This document shows, one piece after another, positions 52,745 through 61,664 of a DNA stretch of 64,000 nt. Where the stretch lies: NCBI RefSeq assembly GCF_020783335.1, contig NZ_CP086068.1, positions 1,798,001-1,862,000 of the forward strand. The letters are read 5' to 3'. The DNA is from Mucilaginibacter daejeonensis. GTDB lineage: Bacteria > Bacteroidota > Bacteroidia > Sphingobacteriales > Sphingobacteriaceae. Within the stretch, counting starts at the first letter, position 1. Each line of letters opens with the position of its first letter. The notes under the pieces are model-generated. The model was not told where the DNA came from. It did not search any database and worked only from the letters and a program-made list of their open reading frames with translations. The position numbers and the translations under genes were made by a program.

Positions 52745-53611
52745 CTAAAAATTCATAGAGCTTTGACCATGGGCATCATGGTCGAACTTCTCATCGATCC
52801 TCCTCAACAGCGAGATCTTCAATTTATCGAGGAAAGCCGTGCGGTCCTTCTTCCGGCGGGTGATATCCGTGTATTTGTGATAATAGGCACCGAGTTCAAT
52901 GTGGAAAACCATTTGGAAACAGTTCACCACCGAACGGATCTCTACATTACCGTTATTGAATACACCCGCAGCTACAAGCGCATAGATCAGCTCGATGAGG
53001 TCGGTCTTGTTAAAGGTCCAGGTCAAGGGTAGTTCCATATCTTGCTCTGTACGGGCTTCGTCCGGATTGTTGATCCTGATCAGTTCTGTGTTCAGAAACT
53101 CCTGGTATCGTTCGTTGGCAATGATATTTGACAACTTATAATCGTGGCTGGTGGAATAGATCTCATCCTCTTCGAATTTTTCCAGTTCCACATGCACATC
53201 GAAGCCACCCCTGGTAAAATAGACCCGATCCATCAGCGTTGAGCCTGAACGATAATATTGATAAAAAGCTGCGTTATGGTCGAAATACCGTTTAAGGTCG
53301 GCCAGTTCCGAGTAGATATATTCCTTGAGGTGATCTTCGGCCCCGGTAGGGCGTTTCATCAGGAAATTATAAACGCTGATAAAATAGATGTACTTGCTGT
53401 AAAAACGAGGCTTTACGACCTTAAAGAACTCGATCTCTTCATCGGTGTCCTGAAATACATAACTGGAAATGTAATTCTTAAGTTTTGCCATCGCTTTTTT
53501 ACAAATCATGATAGAGCTTTTATAACGGGAGGCGAGAGACTCCCCATTCCCCGAGAGCTCATTCAACTCATTTTCCAGGGCAGTAAAAAGTCGGTCAGCT
53601 ATCGTATGCAT
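52745..53611 (-). CDS. rteC: RteC-like regulator
   Basis: 288 residues. The sequence fits the RteC family over its length, with ELADLKRYFDHNAAFYQYYR, a FTRGGFDVHVELEKF segment, and a winged-helix-like C-terminal half (TFNKTDLIELIYALVAAGVF, NVEIRSVVNCFQMVFHIELG). Known RteC activates excision genes in CTnDOT. Here it lies between the tra operon and the mobilisation genes. RteA and RteB were not found. Confidence 0.85.
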   Translation of the reverse strand: MHTIADRLFTALENELNELSGNGESLASRYKSSIMICKKAMAKLKNYISSYVFQDTDEEIEFFKVVKPRFYSKYIYFISVYNFLMKRPTGAEDHLKEYIYSELADLKRYFDHNAAFYQYYRSGSTLMDRVYFTRGGFDVHVELEKFEEDEIYSTSHDYKLSNIIANERYQEFLNTELIRINNPDEARTEQDMELPLTWTFNKTDLIELIYALVAAGVFNNGNVEIRSVVNCFQMVFHIELGAYYHKYTDITRRKKDRTAFLDKLKISLLRRIDEKFDHDAHGQSSMNF

Positions 53612-53738
53612 AAAGTGAAAAGGTATGTACTGTTAACTTTTACGCAATACTAAAGATAGGCGTTACCACATGTTTATCGAAAATTAACGTTTTGATGCAT
53701 TATTATTAATATTTGAATTTGACGATATTTCTTATGGA

Positions 53739-55667
53739 TCAATTTGCTAAAGTATTGATCAGTTGATGGATATCATCGCGTATCTGTTGGTAGCAGGATA
53801 GGATCAAGTCTGGATCAGCAGGTCTGACAGGAGGGATGTCCTGATAATTACGCTCTTCCTCGGCGATCGCCTGATGATCGTTCTGTATCTCATTATGGAA
53901 AACTTTATGTTCGATCTTTACGGTAGGGTCATCAGCGACCATACCCACGAAGTGTCCAGATGACAGGCCTGCGATCTTAGAAGGAGGGATGGCGAGATCA
54001 AGTTGGGTCGAACGGCTAACTGAGGTGTCGCTGCTGTTGATCGATACGCTCTCTTTTTGTTGGTTGATCTTTCCGAAACGCTCTGAGAGTTGCTTGGCTG
54101 TATCACCGGACACCTGTCCGCTGATCACATTGCCGACAATATTCATAATGACCTCTGCCTGATCCCGGCCATATTCTTTTTTAAGCTGACTATGGTCCTG
54201 TACAGCTAGTGTGACCGCCACTCTATTGGACCTGGCCGTGGCGATCAGGTTATCGATACCGTTAAAGTAAATGGTCGGGAACTCATCAAAGATCAAACTG
54301 CATTTTTGACGGCCTTTCTGGTTCACCAGCTTATTGATGCGGTTGATGTATAGGGATAGAACCGCACCGTTGACCTGTGCTTTCTGCGGGTCATTCGCCA
54401 GGCATACGATCTTTGGTGCTTGCGGGTCGTTAATATCCAACGATAGGTCATTCCCACTCAGAACATAGTAAAGTTGTGGCGATGATAATCGCGCCAGACT
54501 GATCTTTGCACTTGCGATCTGACCTTCCAGTTGATCGAACGCTTCGTTCTTCCAGGCCGAGATAAAAGGGTCGATCAAGGCCTGGATCTGGGGTTCCTTT
54601 GATAGTAGGGTAAAAAGCTCGTGATAATCAGCCTGCGCCAGTTCGATAACGTGGGGCAAGGTACAAAAGCGCCCGTTCTCATATTTCCTAAGGAACCACA
54701 TGATAGCCGTCACGAAGTTGATAGGCGACTCGACGAAGAAATCACCCTGCTTCTTGATCCATTCCCGGTTCAAGCCGAGCATAATGGTCCGGCTGGCATC
54801 TAATGCATCGGTAATGTCCAGCATCGTTTCGGGCCCTAAGGGATTTGCCCGATGCATGGCCTTTTCGAGGTCGATCACATACAGAGATGGCCTGACCGGG
54901 TAGAGATGACCATATCGCAAAAGGGTGTTGTAAACGATCTTGGTCAGGTCGTCATATTTGAAGTCATATACGAGCATGGAGAATCCTTTTCTGATATGCT
55001 GAGTGATGATGTGCCTGATCACAAAATATGACTTACCCGAGCCTGGGCTGCCACAGATCAAGGTACCTCGAAAAGGGTTGATGATATTGATCCAGCTTTT
55101 GCGGACCTTGCCTTTGAGCCTATACATGGCAGGCAGGTTCACTGAATACTCATTCTCCAGCAATCGTTCCTCCTGAGGGAAGGTCTCATTCTCCAAGTTG
55201 AACACATCCTCGCCCGATCTCAACTTCAATCTTCTGAACAATAAACTCAGACCTGAGAGCAGGAGGAGATACCCCACCATGGTCAAACCTATATACAGTA
55301 TAGCTTTGAAACCTGTATCAAGCCTGGTGTCCAATACAAAACCACTTAACCAAAAGAGCAAAAGCCCGGTAAGACAATACGTGATGATCGTTCCAAGGCA
55401 GATCTTCTCGTCTTTTTTGCCTTTGCTTCCCAGCAACGAGATTAGTAATGTGATCAGGCTTCCTGCCTTGGCCCAAAGCATACTTTGAAAGATGAACAAC
55501 TGCGAGACCGGGAGCAGCAGCCTGTTCACGATGGTTACGCTGAGGCCCCAGCTCCGAAATGTGGTGAAGCAGCATAAATAGAAATGGATAAATAGGATAG
55601 CCAGGCTGATGAACCTTGTAAGGTCGATGACCTTTCGTAAAGCCTGTTCGTTCTCACCGGTTTGCAT
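53739..55667 (-). CDS. mobC: Type IV coupling protein (MobC/TraG-type)
   Basis: 642 residues. Three or four membrane spans in the first 130 residues, then Walker A TLICGSPGSGKSYFVIRH near 203-220, Walker B SLIFDEFPTIYFNGIDN, and VTLAVQDHSQLKKEYG. This is the VirD4-like ATPase that brings the relaxase-DNA complex to the channel. It lies 11 nt after mobB. The C-terminal tail is acidic (DIPPVRPADPDLILSCYQQI). Confidence 0.9.
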   Translation of the reverse strand: MQTGENEQALRKVIDLTRFISLAILFIHFYLCCFTTFRSWGLSVTIVNRLLLPVSQLFIFQSMLWAKAGSLITLLISLLGSKGKKDEKICLGTIITYCLTGLLLFWLSGFVLDTRLDTGFKAILYIGLTMVGYLLLLSGLSLLFRRLKLRSGEDVFNLENETFPQEERLLENEYSVNLPAMYRLKGKVRKSWINIINPFRGTLICGSPGSGKSYFVIRHIITQHIRKGFSMLVYDFKYDDLTKIVYNTLLRYGHLYPVRPSLYVIDLEKAMHRANPLGPETMLDITDALDASRTIMLGLNREWIKKQGDFFVESPINFVTAIMWFLRKYENGRFCTLPHVIELAQADYHELFTLLSKEPQIQALIDPFISAWKNEAFDQLEGQIASAKISLARLSSPQLYYVLSGNDLSLDINDPQAPKIVCLANDPQKAQVNGAVLSLYINRINKLVNQKGRQKCSLIFDEFPTIYFNGIDNLIATARSNRVAVTLAVQDHSQLKKEYGRDQAEVIMNIVGNVISGQVSGDTAKQLSERFGKINQQKESVSINSSDTSVSRSTQLDLAIPPSKIAGLSSGHFVGMVADDPTVKIEHKVFHNEIQNDHQAIAEEERNYQDIPPVRPADPDLILSCYQQIRDDIHQLINTLAN

Positions 55668-55678
55668 GATTTCATTAT

Positions 55679-56932
55679 TTAAAGTGAATGACCTCTGCGC
55701 TTTTTCTTACGCTTTCTTTGCTGGGTATCTCCAATAGTGTCCGTACGTTCTCTTTCTCCCTGAAAAAGGACCTCGATAGCCGACCGGTCATCATAGTGTT
55801 GCCCATCATCGCTCACCAAGGATGATCTTATAGATAGATCTGTACGTAACACCATAGTTTGCTGGGGCAGAATCGCCGGATCAGTTCTCTGCGCAAAATG
55901 TTGAGAGAGACCGTTAGCGCTGTGTTCTTTGCATAGATCGCTGCCATTGAATACCGCCTTAATGTGATGATCAACGAAAGTGACGCCATACAGCCTGCCA
56001 TCGTTGCTGTGTCTGAAGATGGCATCGATATTTTGATCCTTCAACTTCACCTGAAATTCAGCTGTCGTATTTGAGTTAGCAAGTACCTTGTCAATTCGAT
56101 CTCTTAGTTCTACCCTAAGAACTTTTCTCAGTACCTCATTCAAGGTAAACCGCCCCTCAAGAGTTCTGATCGTTGGCTTGCCATAAATGCTACTGGCCTT
56201 AATGGGGACGCCGATCTTACCACCTTTAACATCTAAAGCCCAATAGACCAACCCGTTCTTCTCGAACATCTTCGATTCTTTGCCACCTCGGTCAGCGGTC
56301 ACATTGAAGGTGTTCAGTACAGCATTCAATTCAGGAAGGCTGGTAAACTTGTAGGTGCGCAACACCTCGTTGACCACATTGGTTATTGCCCGTTTAGTTT
56401 CTGACCGACCATAGGTGACCTGCTCCAGGGATAGGGAGGGGAAAAGCTTTTGATCTTTCCTCTGATCTTCTGCCTTGATCAGTCCAAAATCTTTCTCTAC
56501 CTTTTTTCTAGATAGCTCTGACGCCTTATTCGCCAGCAAATGAAAACTGATCCTATCTCCGTCCGGTCTGATATTCGTCGAAACGATATGGAGGTGCGGA
56601 TGACCGGCATCGTAGTGCTGATAGACCAAATAGGGCTGCCTGCCAAACCCTAAACCTTCCATGTACTCATTTGCTATCTGCTGCAACGTTCCCTGACCTA
56701 AATTTTCGCCCATGGCAAAGTTCAACGAGACATGCAGCGCGTTGACCTGCGTACGTTCGTTCCTTCTGGTCAGGTCTGTCAACCGCTCGACCTTGTTATC
56801 AAAAGTGAGGTCACACGGTTCCTTCAGATAGCCCTGAGCCATGATCAGTTCTGCCTTTCCCGAACACACTTTGTGTTCGTTATAATTTATTGCGCCGACG
56901 ATACATCGTCCGGTCTTAATTTTTGCGACCAT
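55679..56932 (-). CDS. mobB: Relaxase MobB
   Basis: 417 residues. The metal-binding motif HYDAGHPHLHIVSTNIRPDG near residues 106-125 is the three-His signature of MobP-type relaxases. An N-terminal Tyr in GAINYNEHKV may be the nucleophile. The region INPVNEVLRTYKF-like to FTLNEVLRKVL fits relaxase_MobB family members. It nicks at oriT and stays bound to the 5' end. Its start overlaps mobA by 46 nt, in another frame. Confidence 0.9.
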   Translation of the reverse strand: MVAKIKTGRCIVGAINYNEHKVCSGKAELIMAQGYLKEPCDLTFDNKVERLTDLTRRNERTQVNALHVSLNFAMGENLGQGTLQQIANEYMEGLGFGRQPYLVYQHYDAGHPHLHIVSTNIRPDGDRISFHLLANKASELSRKKVEKDFGLIKAEDQRKDQKLFPSLSLEQVTYGRSETKRAITNVVNEVLRTYKFTSLPELNAVLNTFNVTADRGGKESKMFEKNGLVYWALDVKGGKIGVPIKASSIYGKPTIRTLEGRFTLNEVLRKVLRVELRDRIDKVLANSNTTAEFQVKLKDQNIDAIFRHSNDGRLYGVTFVDHHIKAVFNGSDLCKEHSANGLSQHFAQRTDPAILPQQTMVLRTDLSIRSSLVSDDGQHYDDRSAIEVLFQGERERTDTIGDTQQRKRKKKRRGHSL

Positions 56933-57309
56933 AGTTCTGAAAAGTTTTGCATCCGCTCTTTGATCTGGGCAATGGCCGGGTCTACTTTGGTCCCGATGAT
57001 CGACATCAAGGTCAGCCAGAGCCGGTTGTCGGCCGAACCATGTGCAGCGTTGATCTGCCGGACAGCTTGATTCAAACTATTGCCAATGGCATTGAGCTCC
57101 CTGCGTAATAATGAAAGCTCCTCCAGCATGTCATCCATAGAGCGGTCGCGATAGTTGACCGTCACCGGTCTCTCCAAAAGAACGCACCGAATGTACTCGC
57201 TCATTTTGCGGAAGCGTGTCTTTTTGAAACGCCGGTCGATCAGCAGGAACTCACCTGGTTTGAACCTTGTCGTGATCTTTCGTTCACGGTTCTCTTGTTC
57301 ATTTTCCAT
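56887..57309 (-). CDS. mobA: Relaxosome accessory protein MobA
   Basis: 140 residues from MENEQENRERKITTRFKPGE; a few codons upstream are also open. The N-terminal ribbon-helix-helix segment (RFKPGEFLLIDRRFKKTRFR, KMSEYIRCVLL) and the LSLLRRELNAIGNSLNQAVR motif match the MobC/MobA-like relaxosome family of mobilisable elements. It should bind oriT directly upstream and load MobB, whose gene it overlaps. Confidence 0.85.
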   Translation of the reverse strand: MENEQENRERKITTRFKPGEFLLIDRRFKKTRFRKMSEYIRCVLLERPVTVNYRDRSMDDMLEELSLLRRELNAIGNSLNQAVRQINAAHGSADNRLWLTLMSIIGTKVDPAIAQIKERMQNFSELWSQKLRPDDVSSAQ

Positions 57310-57327
57310 ACCACTCGTCATTTAAAT

Positions 57328-57438
57328 GGACCGACTTCGGAGGATCATTGCCAAGCCCCCAGGACCGACTTTGGAGGGGAGGGCAAGATCCCGTTGTCGG
57401 ACAACGGTTTATCTTGCTGATCGCGAAAAAGTGCGATC
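57328..57438. other. Candidate oriT region
   Basis: Upstream of mobA lie a 16-bp near-perfect direct repeat (GGACCGACTTYGGAGG at 57328-57343 and 57362-57377), then a nested inverted repeat GCAAGAT-c-CCGTTGT-cgg-ACAACGG-ttt-ATCTTGC at 57383-57417, then GATCGC-N8-GCGATC at 57419-57438. No T run follows, so a terminator is less likely. Position next to mobA-mobB fits an origin of transfer. Confidence 0.65.
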
Positions 57439-57477
57439 TCGGCCTTCTACAAAGTCCTCGATCCGGATTTGTTAAAC

Positions 57478-57798
57478 TTAATACGACACACCGTAAAATG
57501 ACGACTGTCGTAATCTGCGTTTGGCTTCCTGCCGATGGTTGTAGATCCATTCAGCTGCACAGACTTTCCAATTGTAAATGGTGCCGCCGGTCGGAGTCTT
57601 CCATCCGCGAGCCTGATGCTCGTTGAAGAATTCATCCGTCAATTCACCTTCGCCTTTTTGGTCAAAATAGATGTGCAAAACGTCCTTGTCAGGTGGCATG
57701 GTCGTCCCCATGCCGTCGTGAATTTGCAGGGTATGTTTGCTGCTTTGCCTGACCTCATTCGGCTGCCTTGGCAAAGTGCGTTTGGCTTTGCGTTTCAT
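57478..57798 (-). CDS. Element protein of unknown function upstream of mobA
   Basis: 106 residues. Basic N-terminus (MKRKAKRTLPRQPNEVRQSS), then an acidic segment and KVCAAEWIYNHRQEAKRRLR. The C-terminus ends FYGVSY. No family recognised. It overlaps the excisionase-like gene by 4 nt, so both are one transcript that runs towards oriT. Confidence 0.6.
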   Translation of the reverse strand: MKRKAKRTLPRQPNEVRQSSKHTLQIHDGMGTTMPPDKDVLHIYFDQKGEGELTDEFFNEHQARGWKTPTGGTIYNWKVCAAEWIYNHRQEAKRRLRQSSFYGVSY

Positions 57799-58124
57799 GC
57801 CATCTTGATTTGATCGTTCAACTTGCCGGAGCCCATCAGCTTTTCGATTTCCTCGGAATTGTAATAGGTGATACCACCCAGTTTTTTGAAAGGGATCAGG
57901 CCCTTGTCCCGAAGATATTGCAGTTTGCTTTCGGACAGGCGGAGCATTTTTTTGATCTCAAAAGCTTTTAGCCAATGGTGGCCAGGCTGACCAGGTTGTT
58001 CTTTCAGTAGCTTTTTAATATCGACAATTAGCTGTTGCTTAAAGTCGAGTAAGTCCTGAACCGTGATCAGCTGATTACGGTTAACTTTAAGAAAGTCCTG
58101 TGGGATTTCATTATGATCTGCCAT
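57795..58124 (-). CDS. MerR/excisionase-type helix-turn-helix protein
   Basis: 109 residues. The second half is a helix-turn-helix of the HTH_17 excisionase type: WLKAFEIKKMLRLSESKLQY, then LRDKGLIPFKKLGGITYYN and SEEIEKLM. In CTnDOT-family elements such proteins act in excision or regulation. It is upstream of the 106-residue gene (4-nt overlap) and preceded by the palindrome at 58178-58193. Confidence 0.8.
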   Translation of the reverse strand: MADHNEIPQDFLKVNRNQLITVQDLLDFKQQLIVDIKKLLKEQPGQPGHHWLKAFEIKKMLRLSESKLQYLRDKGLIPFKKLGGITYYNSEEIEKLMGSGKLNDQIKMA

Positions 58125-58177
58125 AGCTTAAAATTTAGCGACAGCAAATGTGAAGAAGTGCAAAATAAATTTATCAC

Positions 58178-58193
58178 ACCTCATGTACGAGGT
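58178..58193. promoter_or_regulatory. Palindromic operator-like element upstream of the excisionase-like gene
   Basis: ACCTC-atgtac-GAGGT, 53 nt before the gene start. Its minus-strand context ACATGAGGTGTGA-AAA is shared with the element at 52684-52707, upstream of the tra operon. Confidence 0.55.
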
Positions 58194-58634
58194 AGGGTAT
58201 TTTATAGCTAAATAGGGGATGGAATTTAAATGTGAAAGCTTGATAATGTTCAGTTATCCATTATTGACCTATCTAGGTAAGTTTGATTATAGTGGTCTAT
58301 TAATTAAAGATAAATTCCGCAGTTTGACTTGGGTGGCATTTGGTTGTATTAATGAAGGGCTGAATCGAATGGGATTAAGCTTGTGATTAAACAACGTCTG
58401 CAACGATTGTAAAATGGATATTTCAATTTAGAAACAACTGTGATATTTATATTCCGGTGGTGGCTTGATTTGCCTCGAACCATTTGCCCTAATAATAAAC
58501 TTTGCACGAAAATTAACACAGAGATTATCAACCATTATTTGAGATTTACTAATGGATTTAGTATATTTATTTGTGATTGAGGCGGTTAAAAATCGGGCCT
58601 TATTATACCATTCAATAAATTAATAAATTTGCAT
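58194..58634. other. Intergenic region at the right side of the conjugation genes
   Basis: About 440 AT-rich nt with no supported gene. Conjugation genes end here and the plus-strand genes of the defence region begin after it. An att site or integrase gene was not seen. Confidence 0.35.
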
Positions 58635-58910
58635 ATGGAAATGACATTAATGCCTACCAAACCGGGACAGATAGTATAAATTATTTCCGATGTTCCGGAT
58701 CTTGAATCTTCTGACGTTTACATCGTTTCTGAAGACCCTATAGATATCGCCGATGACGATGATGTGCTTATCGTACGTCTTAACGAACTTCAGCGTAATA
58801 TTCGTAATCCGGAAAAAGCGGAAAGGATTTCCGTAAAAAAAGACCAGTTAGTGGTGGTCAGCGAGGACCTTGCCAGCCACATTCAGTCATGGAACGATAA
58901 AGGAAATTAA
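58635..58910 (+). pseudogene. Small acidic protein gene with an in-frame TAA
   Basis: From the ATG at 58635 the frame reads MEMTLMPTKPGQIV, then TAA at 58677-58679, then continues without a break as IISDVPDLESSDVYIVSED and on to a TAA at 58910 (92 codons in all). The TAA probably replaced a Lys codon. The product would be acidic and beta-rich. I do not recognise the family. Decay or a base error is possible. Confidence 0.6.
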
Positions 58911-58921
58911 AGTATCAGCAA

Positions 58922-59167
58922 ATGAGTTTTTGAAGAAATAATGCCTATCCCTTCATTAAGGTTATAGAAATTAGTGAAGATGAATTTATCCTGTTACTGA
59001 ACGGGCTCGACCGGGAAGACATTATCGAGTGGCTGATGTAGAATGATCCTAACGGCATTTACAGTGATGAGCAATTTCTAATAGAATTTGGCAATGTAAT
59101 GCCCAGAGACGAAGGAAATGAAATAATGCTGCGCCACGCAGAAGAAAACAAAGTGGTAAAAATTTAA
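58922..59167 (+). pseudogene. Small gene with a frameshift and an in-frame TAG
   Basis: From the ATG at 58922 the text is MSF, then shifted, and then NAYPFIKVIEISEDEFILLL, DREDIIEWLM, a TAG at 59039-59041, and DPNGIYSDEQFLIEFGNVMP to a TAA at 59167. A shift of one base at each of two places near 58928-58941 restores a start MSFEEINAYPF. It follows the previous broken gene by 11 nt, so the two decayed together. Confidence 0.55.
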
Positions 59168-59178
59168 AAGTTACAGGT

Positions 59179-59466
59179 ATGATCACATGCATTGGAACGT
59201 TGGAGGATGTGAAAATTTTCGTCAAACAATTGGTTAAAGAAGGATTAAACTATCATCCCGATGATGATTTTAGTCAATATATCAATATTCAGACTGACAA
59301 GCCAACCTACTCTCCGGAACAAGCCTCCCTTAGAAATAAATTAAATATTCAGTGCTTTAATGTCTGCGAGGTTCTAGGGATAGATATTTATGATGTAGCT
59401 CAGGAGGTATTTCTGATGAAAACAGGGCTGGATAAATACATCCCTTTGCCATCACAGGTTTCCTGA
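59179..59466 (+). CDS. Small protein upstream of vsr
   Basis: 95 residues, intact. MITCIGTLEDVKIFVKQLVK, then KPTYSPEQASLRNKLNIQCF and LGIDIYDVAQEVFLMKTGLD. Helical, cytoplasmic, family unknown. It follows the two broken small genes by 11 nt and comes 34 nt before vsr. Whether it belongs to the broken gene set or to the defence cassette is unclear. Confidence 0.6.
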   Translation: MITCIGTLEDVKIFVKQLVKEGLNYHPDDDFSQYINIQTDKPTYSPEQASLRNKLNIQCFNVCEVLGIDIYDVAQEVFLMKTGLDKYIPLPSQVS

Positions 59467-59500
59467 CCTGTTTTGGCACCTTAGTTGCCTGATAGAAGAT

Positions 59501-59917
59501 ATGAGCGATGTTCATTCCAAAGAAACACGAAGTTTCAATATGTCGCGTATCCGCGGCAAAGATACGAAACCCGAATTACTCGTAAGAAAATTCCTGTTTG
59601 CGGCAGGTTTCCGTTATAGGCTGCATGACAAAAAACTTCCCGGAAAACCCGATATAGTATTACCCAAATACAAAACTGCTATTTTTATTCATGGCTGTTT
59701 CTGGCATGGCCATGAAGGATGTCGCTATTATGTTGTTCCTAAAACTAGAAGTGAATGGTGGCTGAATAAGATCACCTCCAATAAAATCAAAGACAGCCGC
59801 GATATTCTTTCGTTAAAGGAAGAAGGATGGAAAATCCTGACCATTTGGGAATGTGATCTCAAGCCTAAGGTGCGTTCTGCAACCCTCTCTCTGTTAACTG
59901 CCAAAATCGGCGGCTAA
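59501..59917 (+). CDS. vsr: Very short patch repair endonuclease Vsr
   Basis: 138 residues, the usual length. MSRIRGKDTKPELLVRKFLF, YRLHDKKLPGKPDIVLPKYK with the catalytic Asp, and AIFIHGCFWHGHEGC match Vsr at every core position. Vsr nicks T:G mismatches left by deamination of 5-methylcytosine, so it pairs with the cytosine methyltransferase gene 134 nt downstream. Confidence 0.93.
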   Translation: MSDVHSKETRSFNMSRIRGKDTKPELLVRKFLFAAGFRYRLHDKKLPGKPDIVLPKYKTAIFIHGCFWHGHEGCRYYVVPKTRSEWWLNKITSNKIKDSRDILSLKEEGWKILTIWECDLKPKVRSATLSLLTAKIGG

Positions 59918-60051
59918 TATTTTGATTATGCCTATTGTTTAAAGGCAGATTTTTCGATAGCTTTCCTGATTATATTTAACAATTAAAGACTGCTTCTGCA
60001 CCATACTCAGCCACAACTGTGGCCTGATGGCCAAGCGGTGAAATTTAGCTT

Positions 60052-61659
60052 ATGCCTATTCCAATCATAGATATTTTTGCGGGCCCAGGTGGACTGGGAG
60101 AAGGATTTTCCGCGTTTATCAATGAAGAGAACGAACGCGCTTTTAAGATCGCGCTTTCCATTGAAAAGGATACTCTGGCGCATCAAACGCTGCGGCTCCG
60201 CAGTTTTTTTCGTCAGTTTGCGCCGGATGAAATACCTGAGGATTATTACAGCTTTACGCGCGGGGAAATTACGATCAACGAATTGTATAACCGCTGGCCG
60301 GAACAAGCAACACATGCCAGACAAGAAGCCTGGTGCGGGACATTGGGTGACCCTGACGAACGCGATCTCAATGCGGTTTCCGACGATGAGGTAGATCAAC
60401 GGATTAGAGAGGTGCTCAATGGCGAAACTAACTGGTTATTGATCGGAGGCCCCCCTTGCCAAGCATATTCTATTGTTGGCCGCTCTAGGCGGCAGGAAAA
60501 AATTTTGAATGAACAGACAGATAAACGGGTTGGGCTTTACAAGCAATACCTCCGCATACTGTCGGTACACAGCCCCGCGATTTTCGTGATGGAAAATGTA
60601 AAGGGGATTCTTTCTGCCGAGACCTCAGAAAATCAGGTTTTTTCAAAAATACTCAACGATTTGTCCGATCCCGCATCGTCATATTTGTCGGACAATGATG
60701 CAGCCTGTGCCGATATACAATACCCAAGTTACCGGATTTATTCATTAGTTAATACACCGGACCAGATTGATATTTATGGAAATCCGGAATACCAGCATAA
60801 AAAATTTGTTATTAAAGCCGAGGAACATGGCGTACCACAGACCCGGCATCGTGTTATTCTTTTAGGCGTAAGAAGTGATATAGATGTAATTCCTGGGATT
60901 ATTCCACGGCACGCTGAAGTCCCAGTTTCAGATGTTATCGGTGGCTTGCCAGCTTTGAGAAGTGCACTATCGAAATCAGACAATACATTTGAAAACTGGC
61001 GAAGGCTGATCAGTGGTATACTTGGCGAAGCTGTAATGGATGGAGCAGATGATGCTGTAAAAGATGCAATCAGGAACCGTGCAGAAAATATGGAGGAACC
61101 ACCATTTGGTACAGGAGCTGATTTTTTACCTGTTTTAGACGCAGGTACAGACTATTTGCCGGAATGGTACCTCGACCCAAGGATTGGAGGTGTGTTAAAT
61201 CATGCATCCCGTGCACACATGGATAGTGACCTTCACCGGTATTTGTTTGTTTCATCATTCGGACAGGTCAGAGGGATTTCCCCAAAGCTCAGTGATTTCC
61301 CTGAACGATTGTTACCAGCGCACGGCAATGTTCGCCAAGGTATCGAAGAAAAAAAATTCGCTGATCGTTTCCGTGTTCAACTGGCAGGAAGAGCATCCAA
61401 AACAATTACAAGTCATATTTCAAAGGACGGACATTACTATATACATCCGGATCCTGCACAATGCCGGAGTCTTACGGTAAGGGAAGCCGCTCGCCTGCAA
61501 ACTTTTCCGGATAATTATTTTTTCTGCGGTCCCAGAACATCCCAATTCCATCAAGTCGGGAACGCGGTGCCGCCATACCTTGCCTTTCAGATCGCTTCGG
61601 TCGTAAACCAGGTTTTTGAACAGGCTTTTGCAAATTTAGCAGATGATCTCCGCCCATAA
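60052..61659 (+). CDS. dcm: DNA (cytosine-5) methyltransferase
   Basis: 535 residues. Motif I IDIFAGPGGLGEGF at 6-19, motif IV GGPPCQAYS with catalytic C136, motif VI ENVKG with E181, motif VIII QTRHRVILLGVR, and motif X VGNAVPPYLA near the C-terminus. It is longer than M.HhaI-type enzymes because of a large segment before motif IV and a long recognition region. It presumably marks host DNA for the cassette. The GHKL ATPase gene begins 5 nt later. Confidence 0.93.
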   Translation: MPIPIIDIFAGPGGLGEGFSAFINEENERAFKIALSIEKDTLAHQTLRLRSFFRQFAPDEIPEDYYSFTRGEITINELYNRWPEQATHARQEAWCGTLGDPDERDLNAVSDDEVDQRIREVLNGETNWLLIGGPPCQAYSIVGRSRRQEKILNEQTDKRVGLYKQYLRILSVHSPAIFVMENVKGILSAETSENQVFSKILNDLSDPASSYLSDNDAACADIQYPSYRIYSLVNTPDQIDIYGNPEYQHKKFVIKAEEHGVPQTRHRVILLGVRSDIDVIPGIIPRHAEVPVSDVIGGLPALRSALSKSDNTFENWRRLISGILGEAVMDGADDAVKDAIRNRAENMEEPPFGTGADFLPVLDAGTDYLPEWYLDPRIGGVLNHASRAHMDSDLHRYLFVSSFGQVRGISPKLSDFPERLLPAHGNVRQGIEEKKFADRFRVQLAGRASKTITSHISKDGHYYIHPDPAQCRSLTVREAARLQTFPDNYFFCGPRTSQFHQVGNAVPPYLAFQIASVVNQVFEQAFANLADDLRP

Positions 61660-61664
61660 GAAGC

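Noticed and set aside
57383..57417. The nested palindrome as a transcription terminator
   Set aside because: There is no T run on either strand, and it sits with direct repeats upstream of mobA, which fits oriT better.
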